DNA of 64,000 nt, taken from positions 496,001 to 560,000 of the forward strand of contig NZ_CP137891.1 of the NCBI RefSeq assembly GCF_033547075.1, given 5' to 3'. The position numbers and the translations under genes are program-made. Below, in pieces: positions 56,240 through 63,175 of the stretch. The notes under the pieces were generated by a model that did not search any database, had not been told where the DNA came from, and saw nothing but the letters and a program-made list of their open reading frames with translations. The stretch comes from Flavobacterium ardleyense (lineage in GTDB: Bacteria; Bacteroidota; Bacteroidia; Flavobacteriales; Flavobacteriaceae). The stretch's first letter is position 1, and each line of letters begins with the position of its first letter.

Positions 56240-57238
56240 CTATTTTGAATCGTATGCCCACTTAAGGTAAATTGAGCCCCAGGTAAATCCACCTCCAAAG
56301 GCAGCAAATATTAACGTATCGCCTTTTTTAAATTTCTTTTCGAAATCAAATAGAAGAAGCGGCAAAGTTGCAGCGGTTGTGTTTCCGTAATTTTGAATAT
56401 TAATCAACACTTTGTCTGGATCAAGATTCATTCTTGAGGCAGTAGCATCGATAATTCTTTTGTTGGCTTGATGCGCGATGAGCCAGTCGACATCATCATT
56501 GGTTAAATTATTTTTTTGCATAATTTTTTCACTCACATCAGCCATTCCTACTACTGCATACTTGAAAACAGTTTTTCCATCTTGATATACAAAATGTTGT
56601 CTATTTTCTACAGTTTCAATCGATGCAGGAAGTAATGATCCGCCGGCGTCAATCTTAAGATAGTCGCGACCAATACCGTCACTTTTAAGAATTTCGTCTT
56701 GAATACCCAAACCTTCTTCGTTGGCTTCAAAAAGAACTGCTCCAGCTCCATCACCAAAGATAATGCAGGTTGCTCTATCAGTATAATCTATAATGGAAGA
56801 CATTTTATCGGCTCCGATAACGAGAATTTTTTTGTATTTTCCACTTTTAATGTATGCATCGGCAGTAGACATTGCAAATAGGAAACCTGAGCAGGCTGCT
56901 TGCAAGTCGTACGCGAAAGCATTGACAGCACCAATTTGAGTTGCCACAAATACGGCAGTTGCTGCTACTGGCATATCAAAAGAAACTGATGTGACAATGA
57001 CAAGATCTATTTCTGCTGGATCGAGATTGCTTTTTTCAATTAGATCTTTGGCAGCCATAATAGCTAGGTAAGAAGTACCCTTTGTCTTGTCTTTTAAAAC
57101 ACGTCTTTCTTTTATTCCAGTTCGGCTAGTAATCCACTCGTCATTGGTATCAACCATTGTTTCGAGGATTTTATTTGTAAGTACAAATTCTGGAACATAA
57201 CCGCCAACAGCGGTAATTGCAGCTGTAATTCTATTCAT
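56240..57238 (-). CDS. fabH: 3-oxoacyl-ACP synthase III
   Basis: A 332-residue thiolase-fold enzyme that condenses acetyl-CoA (or a branched acyl-CoA) with malonyl-ACP to start fatty-acid synthesis. The catalytic triad is C116 (LQAACSGFLFAM), the His in DWLIAHQANKRI and the Asn in NYGNTTAATLPLLL. The flavobacterial enzyme may favour branched primers, given iso-fatty acids in the group; that is not readable here. It is followed by accB after 22 bases. Confidence 0.94.
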   Translation of the reverse strand: MNRITAAITAVGGYVPEFVLTNKILETMVDTNDEWITSRTGIKERRVLKDKTKGTSYLAIMAAKDLIEKSNLDPAEIDLVIVTSVSFDMPVAATAVFVATQIGAVNAFAYDLQAACSGFLFAMSTADAYIKSGKYKKILVIGADKMSSIIDYTDRATCIIFGDGAGAVLFEANEEGLGIQDEILKSDGIGRDYLKIDAGGSLLPASIETVENRQHFVYQDGKTVFKYAVVGMADVSEKIMQKNNLTNDDVDWLIAHQANKRIIDATASRMNLDPDKVLINIQNYGNTTAATLPLLLFDFEKKFKKGDTLIFAAFGGGFTWGSIYLKWAYDSK

Positions 57239-57361
57239 AAAAATTCAATTATTTTCTTATAAACACACAGGTATCCATAAGGACGTGGAATTTACAAAAA
57301 AAAATCCGAACCTAGGTTTTTTTTGCATATTCTTAAATATATAGCGCCTGAAAGTTTTAAA

Positions 57362-57394
57362 TAATAAAAAAAAACTCCCACAACGTAGGAGTTT
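57362..57394 (-). terminator. Terminator between rpmF and fabH
   Basis: aaactcc (57372-57378) pairs with ggagttt (57388-57394), and on the minus strand a long U-run follows. It would separate part of the rpmF transcript from fabH-accB-accC. Confidence 0.75.
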
Positions 57395-57415
57395 AAGTTT
57401 TTATGCTATAAGTAA

Positions 57416-57610
57416 TTATATAGCAGCAACAGATTTATCAATAACTACTTGACCTCTGTAGTACATTTTTCCTTCATGCCAGTAAGCTCTATGGTACAAA
57501 TGTGCCTCTCCAGTGATAGGACAAGTTGCAATTTGTGCAGGAGTTGCTTTGTAATGTGTTCTTCTCTTATCTCTTCTAGTTTTGGAGATTTTTCTCTTTG
57601 GATGTGCCAT
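57416..57610 (-). CDS. rpmF: 50S ribosomal protein L32
   Basis: A 64-residue basic ribosomal protein starting [20 protein letters not shown]. Residues 28-40 contain a single Cys (IATCPITGE), so it is the form without the four-cysteine zinc motif (C-minus type). It lies 13 bases after the DUF177 gene, the conserved pair in bacteria, and upstream of fabH. Confidence 0.96.
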   Translation of the reverse strand: MAHPKRKISKTRRDKRRTHYKATPAQIATCPITGEAHLYHRAYWHEGKMYYRGQVVIDKSVAAI

Positions 57611-57623
57611 TTTACTGTATTAT

Positions 57624-58166
57624 TTAATCTTTTAATAATTGTTTTAACTTGTCCCAGCGGGGATCTATTTCTTGTGCCTCTGGTTCAGAATCTGTATTGA
57701 TTTCTGTAACCGAAATTTCATTCAACTTATCGAGCGCAGCGCTTTTCAAACTACCATCTAACACTCCTCTATGCACGCGTCTTAGCGGAACAGAGAGTAC
57801 AATCATCTCGTAGATATACTGTGACACATCAATCTGATGTTCTCCGTGAGGCAAAATTAACATTTCTTCATTGTCATTGTTAAATTCGTCTCCAAAATTA
57901 ACAACAAGCTTTAGATTGCCATCTACCGGCATGTCAAAATCTTCTCCGGTAACATCGCAAGCGACATTAACAGTACCACTATGCTTAAACAAAAGCTCTA
58001 GCATAGTAGATTTTTTTTCAAAACTTACTTCTACATTAATATCAGAACTATTAAAGTCCTCATATTCAAAAGTATTAAAGAACGTATTACCTACTTGGTA
58101 TTCAAACTGGTGCTTACCTAATTTCAATCCGATAAAGGGAATCAAAAAATCATTCATCTTTTTCAT
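57624..58166 (-). CDS. DUF177 (YceD-family) protein
   Basis: A 180-residue cytoplasmic protein starting MKKMNDFLIPFIGLKLGKHQ. DUF177 features include VACDVTGEDFDMPVDGNLKL and a C-terminal PRWDKLKQLL motif. YceD is linked to 23S rRNA or ribosome metabolism and is coupled to rpmF. I chose the ATG at 58166 over a TTG eight codons upstream (58190) because ATG fits the homologous start; 58157 is another option. Mechanism unknown. Confidence 0.88.
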   Translation of the reverse strand: MKKMNDFLIPFIGLKLGKHQFEYQVGNTFFNTFEYEDFNSSDINVEVSFEKKSTMLELLFKHSGTVNVACDVTGEDFDMPVDGNLKLVVNFGDEFNNDNEEMLILPHGEHQIDVSQYIYEMIVLSVPLRRVHRGVLDGSLKSAALDKLNEISVTEINTDSEPEAQEIDPRWDKLKQLLKD

Positions 58167-58237
58167 TTCACCATCAATTTGAGCGTGCAAAGATATAAAA
58201 TAATTAGAATTTCAAACGAAAATCTAGGAATTTTTTA

Positions 58238-59284
58238 TTAATGTCTATCTTTAACCTTTAAAGGTCTTTGACTAATCTCTGCATAATTATTTCTAGCCTC
58301 ATAAATATCCAACGCTAAATAGACTGCTTCTTTAAAAGAATTGGCATCAGCCAAGCCTTTTCCTGCAACATCAAAGGCGGTACCGTGATCTGGTGAAGTT
58401 CGAATTTTAGCCAAACCAGCAGTGTAATTAACTCCTTGTCCAAAAGATAAAGTTTTGAAAGGAATAAGTCCTTGGTCGTGATAGGTCGCTATAACAGCAT
58501 CAAATTTTTCATATTGATTGCTGCCAAAAAATCCATCGGCAGGATAAGGTCCAAAAACCAAAGTACCTTTTTCGAACATCTTAGCAATTACCGGCCTTAA
58601 AACTTCCTCGTCTTCATGACCGATTACACCACCATCTCCAGCATGCGGATTTAATCCCAAAACTGCAATCCGAGGTCTATTGATATTAAAATCTTGAATT
58701 AAGGTTTGCTTAATTGTTTCGATTTTTCTTTTAATTAATTCGGGGGTTAAATGAGCAGCAACTTCACTCACCGGTATATGATCGGTAAGTAGACCTACGC
58801 GAAGATTCCCGTTTACCATTAGCATCAGCGCATTTCCATCAAATTGCTGATCGAGATAATCTGTATGACCAGGAAATTTAAACGCTTCAGATTGAATATT
58901 ATATTTATTAATAGGCGCGGTTACTAGTACATCAATACTTCCCGCTTTTAGAGCTTCGGTTGCTGCAACGAATGACTGAATAGCATATTTTCCTGCTTCC
59001 TGATCATTCTGACCAAGCTTCACGTCAAAAACATCTTTCCATACATTCAGCACATTAATCTTCGAAGTTAGCACTTGATCCAGCGAATCAATGCCATGAA
59101 AAGCGATGTTCGAATTTAGATTTCGCTTTACAAACGACATCAACTTGACATTTGCAAAAATAACAGGCGTGCAAAATTCTAGCATTCTAAGATCTTCAAA
59201 TGTCTTTAGAATAACTTCGCTGCCAATTCCGTTTAAATCTCCAACTGAAATCCCTACGATGATGTTTTCTGCTTTTTTAGTCAT
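58238..59284 (-). CDS. pdxA: 4-hydroxythreonine-4-phosphate dehydrogenase
   Basis: A 348-residue NAD-dependent enzyme of the DXP-dependent vitamin B6 pathway. Characteristic segments are VGISVGDLNGIGSEVILK, VTAPINKYNIQSEAFKFPGH (metal His), VLGLNPHAGDGGVIGHEDEE and ATYHDQGLIPFKTLSFGQGV. I chose the ATG at 59284 over a GTG two codons upstream. It begins the pdxA-DUF177-rpmF-fabH-accB-accC series and is divergent from ribE. Confidence 0.95.
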   Translation of the reverse strand: MTKKAENIIVGISVGDLNGIGSEVILKTFEDLRMLEFCTPVIFANVKLMSFVKRNLNSNIAFHGIDSLDQVLTSKINVLNVWKDVFDVKLGQNDQEAGKYAIQSFVAATEALKAGSIDVLVTAPINKYNIQSEAFKFPGHTDYLDQQFDGNALMLMVNGNLRVGLLTDHIPVSEVAAHLTPELIKRKIETIKQTLIQDFNINRPRIAVLGLNPHAGDGGVIGHEDEEVLRPVIAKMFEKGTLVFGPYPADGFFGSNQYEKFDAVIATYHDQGLIPFKTLSFGQGVNYTAGLAKIRTSPDHGTAFDVAGKGLADANSFKEAVYLALDIYEARNNYAEISQRPLKVKDRH

Positions 59285-59303
59285 GGACACAAGATTTTAT
59301 TGC

Positions 59304-59311
59304 TAATTTTG
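59304..59311 (+). promoter_or_regulatory. -7 element of ribE
   Basis: TAATTTTG, 26 bases before the ATG at 59338. The longer in-frame start at 59314 sits directly after the element, which supports the shorter protein. Confidence 0.45.
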
Positions 59312-59337
59312 AAGTGCGAATTTACAAAAATAAAATC

Positions 59338-59928
59338 ATGTTTACCGGAATTATCGAAACCCTTGGCAGCGTTGCTTCAATTGAAAAAGAAAGCAACAAT
59401 CTAAATATCACAATCGAGAGCACTTTTACAAATGAATTAAAGATTGATCAGAGCGTTGCCCATAACGGAATCTGCCTGACTGTTGTAGGAATTTTCGACT
59501 CACAATATTTAGTAACAGCGGTGCAAGAAACTGCAGATAAAACCACAATAAGTGATTGGAAAGTAGGTGATATCGTAAATTTGGAACGCGGAATGAAACT
59601 TGGCGATAGACTTGACGGTCATATTGTGCAAGGTCACGTAGACCAAACCGCCATTTGCAGCAAGATTGAAGATGCTGGTGGAAGCACATATTTTACTTTT
59701 AGCTATGACAGCAGCATTGGTAACCTTACTATCGAAAAAGGGTCGATAACAGTCAATGGCGTCAGTTTGACCGTAGTAAATTCTAAAAAGGATGAATTTA
59801 GCGTTGCAATTATACCTTATACAATTGAGCACACTAATTTCAAAAAAATAGAAATTGGAACTAAAGTGAATTTAGAATTTGATGTTATTGGAAAATATGT
59901 ATCGAGGTTGCAGGAGTATAGGAAGTAA
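59338..59928 (+). CDS. ribE: Riboflavin synthase, alpha subunit
   Basis: A 196-residue enzyme that converts two lumazine molecules to riboflavin. It has two tandem lumazine-binding domains (1-95 and 96-190), each with a Val-x-Asn-Gly or His-Asn-Gly-type motif: SVAHNGICLTVVG in the first and ITVNGVSLTVVN in the second, and RLDGHIVQGHVDQTA at the junction. The start MFTGIIETLG at 59338 is the family start; the extra upstream codons are rejected. No FMN riboswitch was recognised. Confidence 0.95.
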   Translation: MFTGIIETLGSVASIEKESNNLNITIESTFTNELKIDQSVAHNGICLTVVGIFDSQYLVTAVQETADKTTISDWKVGDIVNLERGMKLGDRLDGHIVQGHVDQTAICSKIEDAGGSTYFTFSYDSSIGNLTIEKGSITVNGVSLTVVNSKKDEFSVAIIPYTIEHTNFKKIEIGTKVNLEFDVIGKYVSRLQEYRK

Positions 59929-60123
59929 TTAGACAGGCGACTGCCTTGTTCTACAGTAGATCATATATAGGCCGAAAATAGCCGCCACAAGCAAAAGAAA
60001 ATCTATATTAGCATCAATAGGTACAATTGGCGGACCTGGAGGTCCTGGCGCAGCAGGCGCAGGCGGATTTGGTATCGCGAAGACATTAGTTATAAATAAT
60101 AGAAGTAGGATTAAAATCTTCAT
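59929..60123 (-). CDS. Small Pro-rich membrane protein (possible PID-type C-terminal sorting tail)
   Basis: A 64-residue protein: signal peptide (1-16, ending VFA), a Pro/Gly/Ala-rich stretch (18-34, PNPPAPAAPGPPGPP), then IPVDA-like PIDANIDFL leading into one membrane helix (about 42-58) and an Arg-containing tail (CRTRQSPV). I recall small Bacteroidetes proteins of this layout being described as having a PID-type C-terminal sorting signal, but I cannot verify this. It converges on ribE with no gap. It has a -7 element upstream. Function unknown. Confidence 0.6.
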   Translation of the reverse strand: MKILILLLLFITNVFAIPNPPAPAAPGPPGPPIVPIDANIDFLLLVAAIFGLYMIYCRTRQSPV

Positions 60124-60458
60124 GAAAAGTCTATTTCAAATGTAAATGTAAATAAAATTCAAATAGTTCAGCATACTTTACATTTTTTTATCAATTATTC
60201 CGCAAATAAACGGCAATATGTGCTGAAAAGCAGACCAAAAGCACAACTCTATAAGAAATTTCCCCAATGCTACTATCTGCTGTTATTTGTAAATTAAAAT
60301 AAAGTATTGATAACTAACATGCCAACTATCAATAGCGAAACCTATAGACTTAATAAATTTCTCCAGGATTGAAAATGCATAAATAACAATATTCAAATTT
60401 GATACTTACTCGGCAGACTCTTAATTTCTAAAATTAAAAATCACTCAAAAGTCCCCAC
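60124..60458. other. Gene-free AT-rich stretch
   Basis: Between the small Pro-rich membrane protein and the tRNA terminator I see no coding sequence, no long repeat and no clear RNA structure. The only feature is a minus-strand -7 element, TACATTTG (60137-60144), for the Pro-rich protein. Confidence 0.6.
60137..60144 (-). promoter_or_regulatory. -7 element of the Pro-rich membrane protein gene
   Basis: On the minus strand TACATTTG fits TAnnTTTG, 13 bases before the ATG. A TTG lies 15 bases further upstream, slightly closer than usual. Confidence 0.4.
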
Positions 60459-60486
60459 AAAAAAAGCCTTCCATTTCTGAAAGGCT
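60459..60486 (-). terminator. Terminator of the tRNA gene
   Basis: agcctt (60465-60470) pairs with aaggct (60481-60486). On the minus strand a U-run follows directly. Confidence 0.65.
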
Positions 60487-60498
60487 AGTGTTTACTAG

Positions 60499-60572
60499 TG
60501 GTCCCACCTGGGCTCGAACCAGGGACCACCTGATTATGAGTCAGGTGCTCTAACCAGCTGAGCTATAGGACC
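60499..60572 (-). tRNA. tRNA with CAT anticodon (Met, or Ile2 if lysidine-modified)
   Basis: A 74-nt cloverleaf: acceptor GGTCCTA with TGGGACC, D arm GCTC-GAGC, anticodon stem CCTGA/TCAGG with loop CTCATAA, and T arm CCTGG/CCAGG with loop TTCGAGC. The anticodon is CAT. It is not an initiator tRNA, because the first pair G1-C72 is intact. The CTCATAA loop occurs in both elongator tRNA-Met and tRNA-Ile2, and the C4-G69 and C5-G68 pairs present here are reported TilS recognition features in E. coli Ile2. CCA is not encoded. Confidence 0.9.
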
Positions 60573-60649
60573 GGTTATTTTGAGGTTGCAATATTATGAC
60601 TTTTTTTGATTGCCACAAAGCTTTTGCAACGATATTTTTGAGCGGAATG

Positions 60650-61051
60650 CTATTTTATTTCTTGACATAATTCAATCAAAACCCCATTTGTAGATTTTGG
60701 ATGTAGGAAAGCCACAAGTTTATTATCCGCTCCCTTTTTTGGAACTTCGTTCAGCACAATAAAACCTTCGCCTTTAAGTCGCTCAATTTCAGAAACTATA
60801 TCTTCTACATCAAAGGCAATATGGTGAATTCCCTCACCTTTATTGGCGATAAATTTTGCAATCGGACTGTCTTCGTTGGTGGCTTCTAGAAGTTCAATCT
60901 TGTTTGGACCATTCATAAAGAAAGAAGTATTTACACCTTCACTCGCAACTTTTTCCATTTTATAAGGCGCTGCACCAAATAGTTTAGTGAATAAATCATT
61001 TGATTCTTCGAGGTTTTTCACCGCAATTCCTATATGTTCAATTTTTCTCAT
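60650..61051 (-). CDS. mce: Methylmalonyl-CoA epimerase
   Basis: A 133-residue glyoxalase-fold enzyme that interconverts the (R) and (S) forms of methylmalonyl-CoA between mutase and carboxylase steps. Metal-ligand segments are IEHIGIAVKNLEES (His), NKIELLEATNEDSPI (Glu), EGIHHIAFDVEDI (His) and VLIELCQEI (Glu). Single gene. A -7 element (TATATTTG) is about 20 bases upstream on the minus strand. Confidence 0.93.
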   Translation of the reverse strand: MRKIEHIGIAVKNLEESNDLFTKLFGAAPYKMEKVASEGVNTSFFMNGPNKIELLEATNEDSPIAKFIANKGEGIHHIAFDVEDIVSEIERLKGEGFIVLNEVPKKGADNKLVAFLHPKSTNGVLIELCQEIK

Positions 61052-61069
61052 AGTTCAATATATAAAGAA

Positions 61070-61077
61070 CAAATATA
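61070..61077 (-). promoter_or_regulatory. -7 element of mce
   Basis: On the minus strand TATATTTG fits the consensus, 18 bases before the ATG. No well-spaced TTG was found. Confidence 0.4.
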
Positions 61078-61174
61078 CAAATTGACTTTATGAACGACTC
61101 TAACTTCTTAGGTGTTTAGTTTAAATAATTCTATAGTGTAATTAAGATTCTAACAGACTATCTACAAAAAGTCG

Positions 61175-61182
61175 TATTTTTG
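61175..61182 (+). promoter_or_regulatory. -7 element of rbfA
   Basis: TATTTTTG ends 4 bases before the ATG at 61187. If active, the mRNA starts at or very near the start codon. Confidence 0.45.
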
Positions 61183-61186
61183 CGCT

Positions 61187-61579
61187 ATGGAAACGAATAG
61201 ACAGAAAAAAATTGCCGGAGTAATCCAAAAGGATCTTGTTGATATTTTGCAAGGAGAAGTGCGCAAAAACGGCGTATCAAATCTTGTAATCTCAGTATCA
61301 AAAGTATATGTGACGAGCGATCTTGCTTTTGCTACTGTACACTTAAGCATTTTTCCTCCAGAGAAATCAGCAGAAACGTTGGCGGCAATAAAAACAAATA
61401 CTCCACTTATCAAACACGATTTATCGCAACGTGTAAAATTGCAGTTGAGACGTGTGCCAAACCTAACTTTCAAGATTGACGATTCACTAGATTATATCGA
61501 GAAGATTGACAATGCCCTAAACAGCAGAGAAAATCCTATCGATAACCGTGATCTTTTGGAAAAACGCAAAAAATCATAA
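61187..61579 (+). CDS. rbfA: 30S ribosome-binding factor A
   Basis: A 130-residue KH-like maturation factor for the 16S rRNA 5' end and cold adaptation. The family pattern is RQKKIAGVIQKDLVDILQGE at the start, ISVSKVYVTSDLAFATVHLS in the middle, and RRVPNLTFKIDDSLDYIEKI near the end. The stop at 61577 lies next to the following gene's start. Confidence 0.94.
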   Translation: METNRQKKIAGVIQKDLVDILQGEVRKNGVSNLVISVSKVYVTSDLAFATVHLSIFPPEKSAETLAAIKTNTPLIKHDLSQRVKLQLRRVPNLTFKIDDSLDYIEKIDNALNSRENPIDNRDLLEKRKKS

Positions 61580-61580
61580 A

Positions 61581-62783
61581 TTGAATTTTCCGTTCTACAT
61601 AGCACGTCGGTATTTATTGAGCAGCAGTAAAAATAATGCGATCAATATTATTACAGGCATCGCTTCTGTGGGAATTATCGTAGGAACACTCTCTCTTTTT
61701 GTAGTTCTTTCGGTTTTTAGCGGACTTAAAGACTTCAGTCTTTCTTTTAGTAATGATTTCGATCCAGATCTAAAAGTCAGCACTTCAGTTGGGAAGTCTT
61801 TCAAAATTGATGCTTCTCAAACAGAAAAAATCAAGAAAATTACGGGTATTGCTGCGACTTCTCAGGTTGTAGAAGAGCGCGTTCTTTTTATGTATGACAA
61901 TAAGGAGCACGTCGCGTATCTCAAAGGTATCGATTCCACTTTCCAAAATGTTAACGACGTCAATAAGTCACTTTTTACTGGACAATGGCTTGAACCTGAT
62001 ACTTATCAGGCGGTTATTGGCTACACTATTTCGCAAAAATTATCTCTAGGAATCTTTGATAATTACAATCCGCTAGAAGTTTTTGTGCCAAAGGCTGGAA
62101 AGGGAACTATCGAAAATCCTGACGATGCGTTTGTCAAAGAAAACCTTTTGCCTGCTGGTATTTACGATATTAATGATGATATAAATGGCAAATATGTTTT
62201 TGCAGATTTAGGTCTCGTTCAGGAATTATTGCAGTACAAAAAGAATGAATTTACAGGGCTTGAAGTCAAATTAAAATCGGCAAAAGACGAAGAAATTGTC
62301 ACTTCTCAACTATCAGAAATTCTAGGATCGGGAATAATTATCAAGAATAGAGCGGCTCAAAATGATGCGTTGTACAAAATGCTGAATACTGAAAATCTTG
62401 CCGTTTACCTCATCTTTACGCTCGTCTTAATCGTCGCACTTTTCAACCTAATTGGCGCTTTGATTATGATGATTTTGGATAAAAAGCAAAATCTCCATAC
62501 ACTATTAAATCTAGGTGCCGAAATAAAAAATCTCCGAATGATTTTCTTATTTCAAGGCTCGCTTTTGTGCGTTGCAGGCGGATTAATCGGACTTGCTTTG
62601 GGTGCAATAATTGTGCTTTTACAGCAAAAATTCGAATTAATTATGATCACTTCCACCCTCGCCTATCCCGTAGTTTTTTCGCTGGAAAATATGCTAATAG
62701 TTTTCGCAACCATCATAGTTCTGGGGTTTGTGGCGTCACTTATCGCTTCTTCGAGAGTTAGCAAACGTCTGTTGGAGCAGTAA
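61581..62783 (+). CDS. LolC/FtsX-type ABC transporter permease
   Basis: A membrane protein of 400 residues from TTG 61581 (411 from GTG 61548). TM helix 1 (about 23-50) follows NFPFYIARRYL, a large periplasmic domain (about 55-255) follows, and three helices (about 270-395) end the protein, as in LolC/E and MacB-like permeases. I prefer TTG at 61581 because the protein then starts LNFPFYIARR, close to homologues, and overlap with rbfA disappears. The GTG at 61548 is the alternative. No ATPase gene is adjacent in the window, so its partner is elsewhere. Lipoprotein release to the outer membrane is the likely role. Confidence 0.85.
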   Translation: MNFPFYIARRYLLSSSKNNAINIITGIASVGIIVGTLSLFVVLSVFSGLKDFSLSFSNDFDPDLKVSTSVGKSFKIDASQTEKIKKITGIAATSQVVEERVLFMYDNKEHVAYLKGIDSTFQNVNDVNKSLFTGQWLEPDTYQAVIGYTISQKLSLGIFDNYNPLEVFVPKAGKGTIENPDDAFVKENLLPAGIYDINDDINGKYVFADLGLVQELLQYKKNEFTGLEVKLKSAKDEEIVTSQLSEILGSGIIIKNRAAQNDALYKMLNTENLAVYLIFTLVLIVALFNLIGALIMMILDKKQNLHTLLNLGAEIKNLRMIFLFQGSLLCVAGGLIGLALGAIIVLLQQKFELIMITSTLAYPVVFSLENMLIVFATIIVLGFVASLIASSRVSKRLLEQ

Positions 62784-62790
62784 AATAAGG

Positions 62791-63119
62791 ATTTTTTGGC
62801 TTACGCCGAAAGAAGAAAGGTCGACATCTTTCATGAACAATTCCTGAAAAATTTCGTCTCTTCCACTTCTGAAATTTTGAAGAATACTACGATTTGGATT
62901 CTTCCGAAGTTATCATTTTTAAGTCGCTTCCAAAACAAATTATCTAATTGATCGCTATGTACTTCTCGGAAATTTTTTGGCTTTCGCCGAAAGAAAAAAA
63001 ATCGACATCTTTCAAGAACAATTCCTCAAAAAAATTCGCCTCAGCCAGTTCTGAAATTTTATAGAATACTACGATTTGGACTCTTCCGAAGTTATCATTT
63101 AAGTCGATTCCAAAACTAA
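62791..63119. repeat. Tandem duplication of a ~150-base unit between permease and dusB
   Basis: Unit 1 (62791-62939) and unit 2 (62972-63119) both run from attttttggctt(t/a)cgccgaaag through tcgacatctttca, gaacaattcct, ttctgaaattttga or ttctgaaattttat, agaatactacgatttgga, cttccgaagttatcattt and aagtcg-ttccaaaac. They are about 80 percent alike by eye. No gene in 62784-63175. Confidence 0.7.
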
Positions 63120-63175
63120 ATATACTAGATCAAAAAAGTTTTATTTCTAGAAAAAAAAATTACCCTTCCTCAAAA

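Noticed and set aside
59314-59337. Longer N-terminus for riboflavin synthase
   Set aside because: The family starts at MFTGIIE (59338), and the extra codons begin 3 bases after a -7 promoter element.
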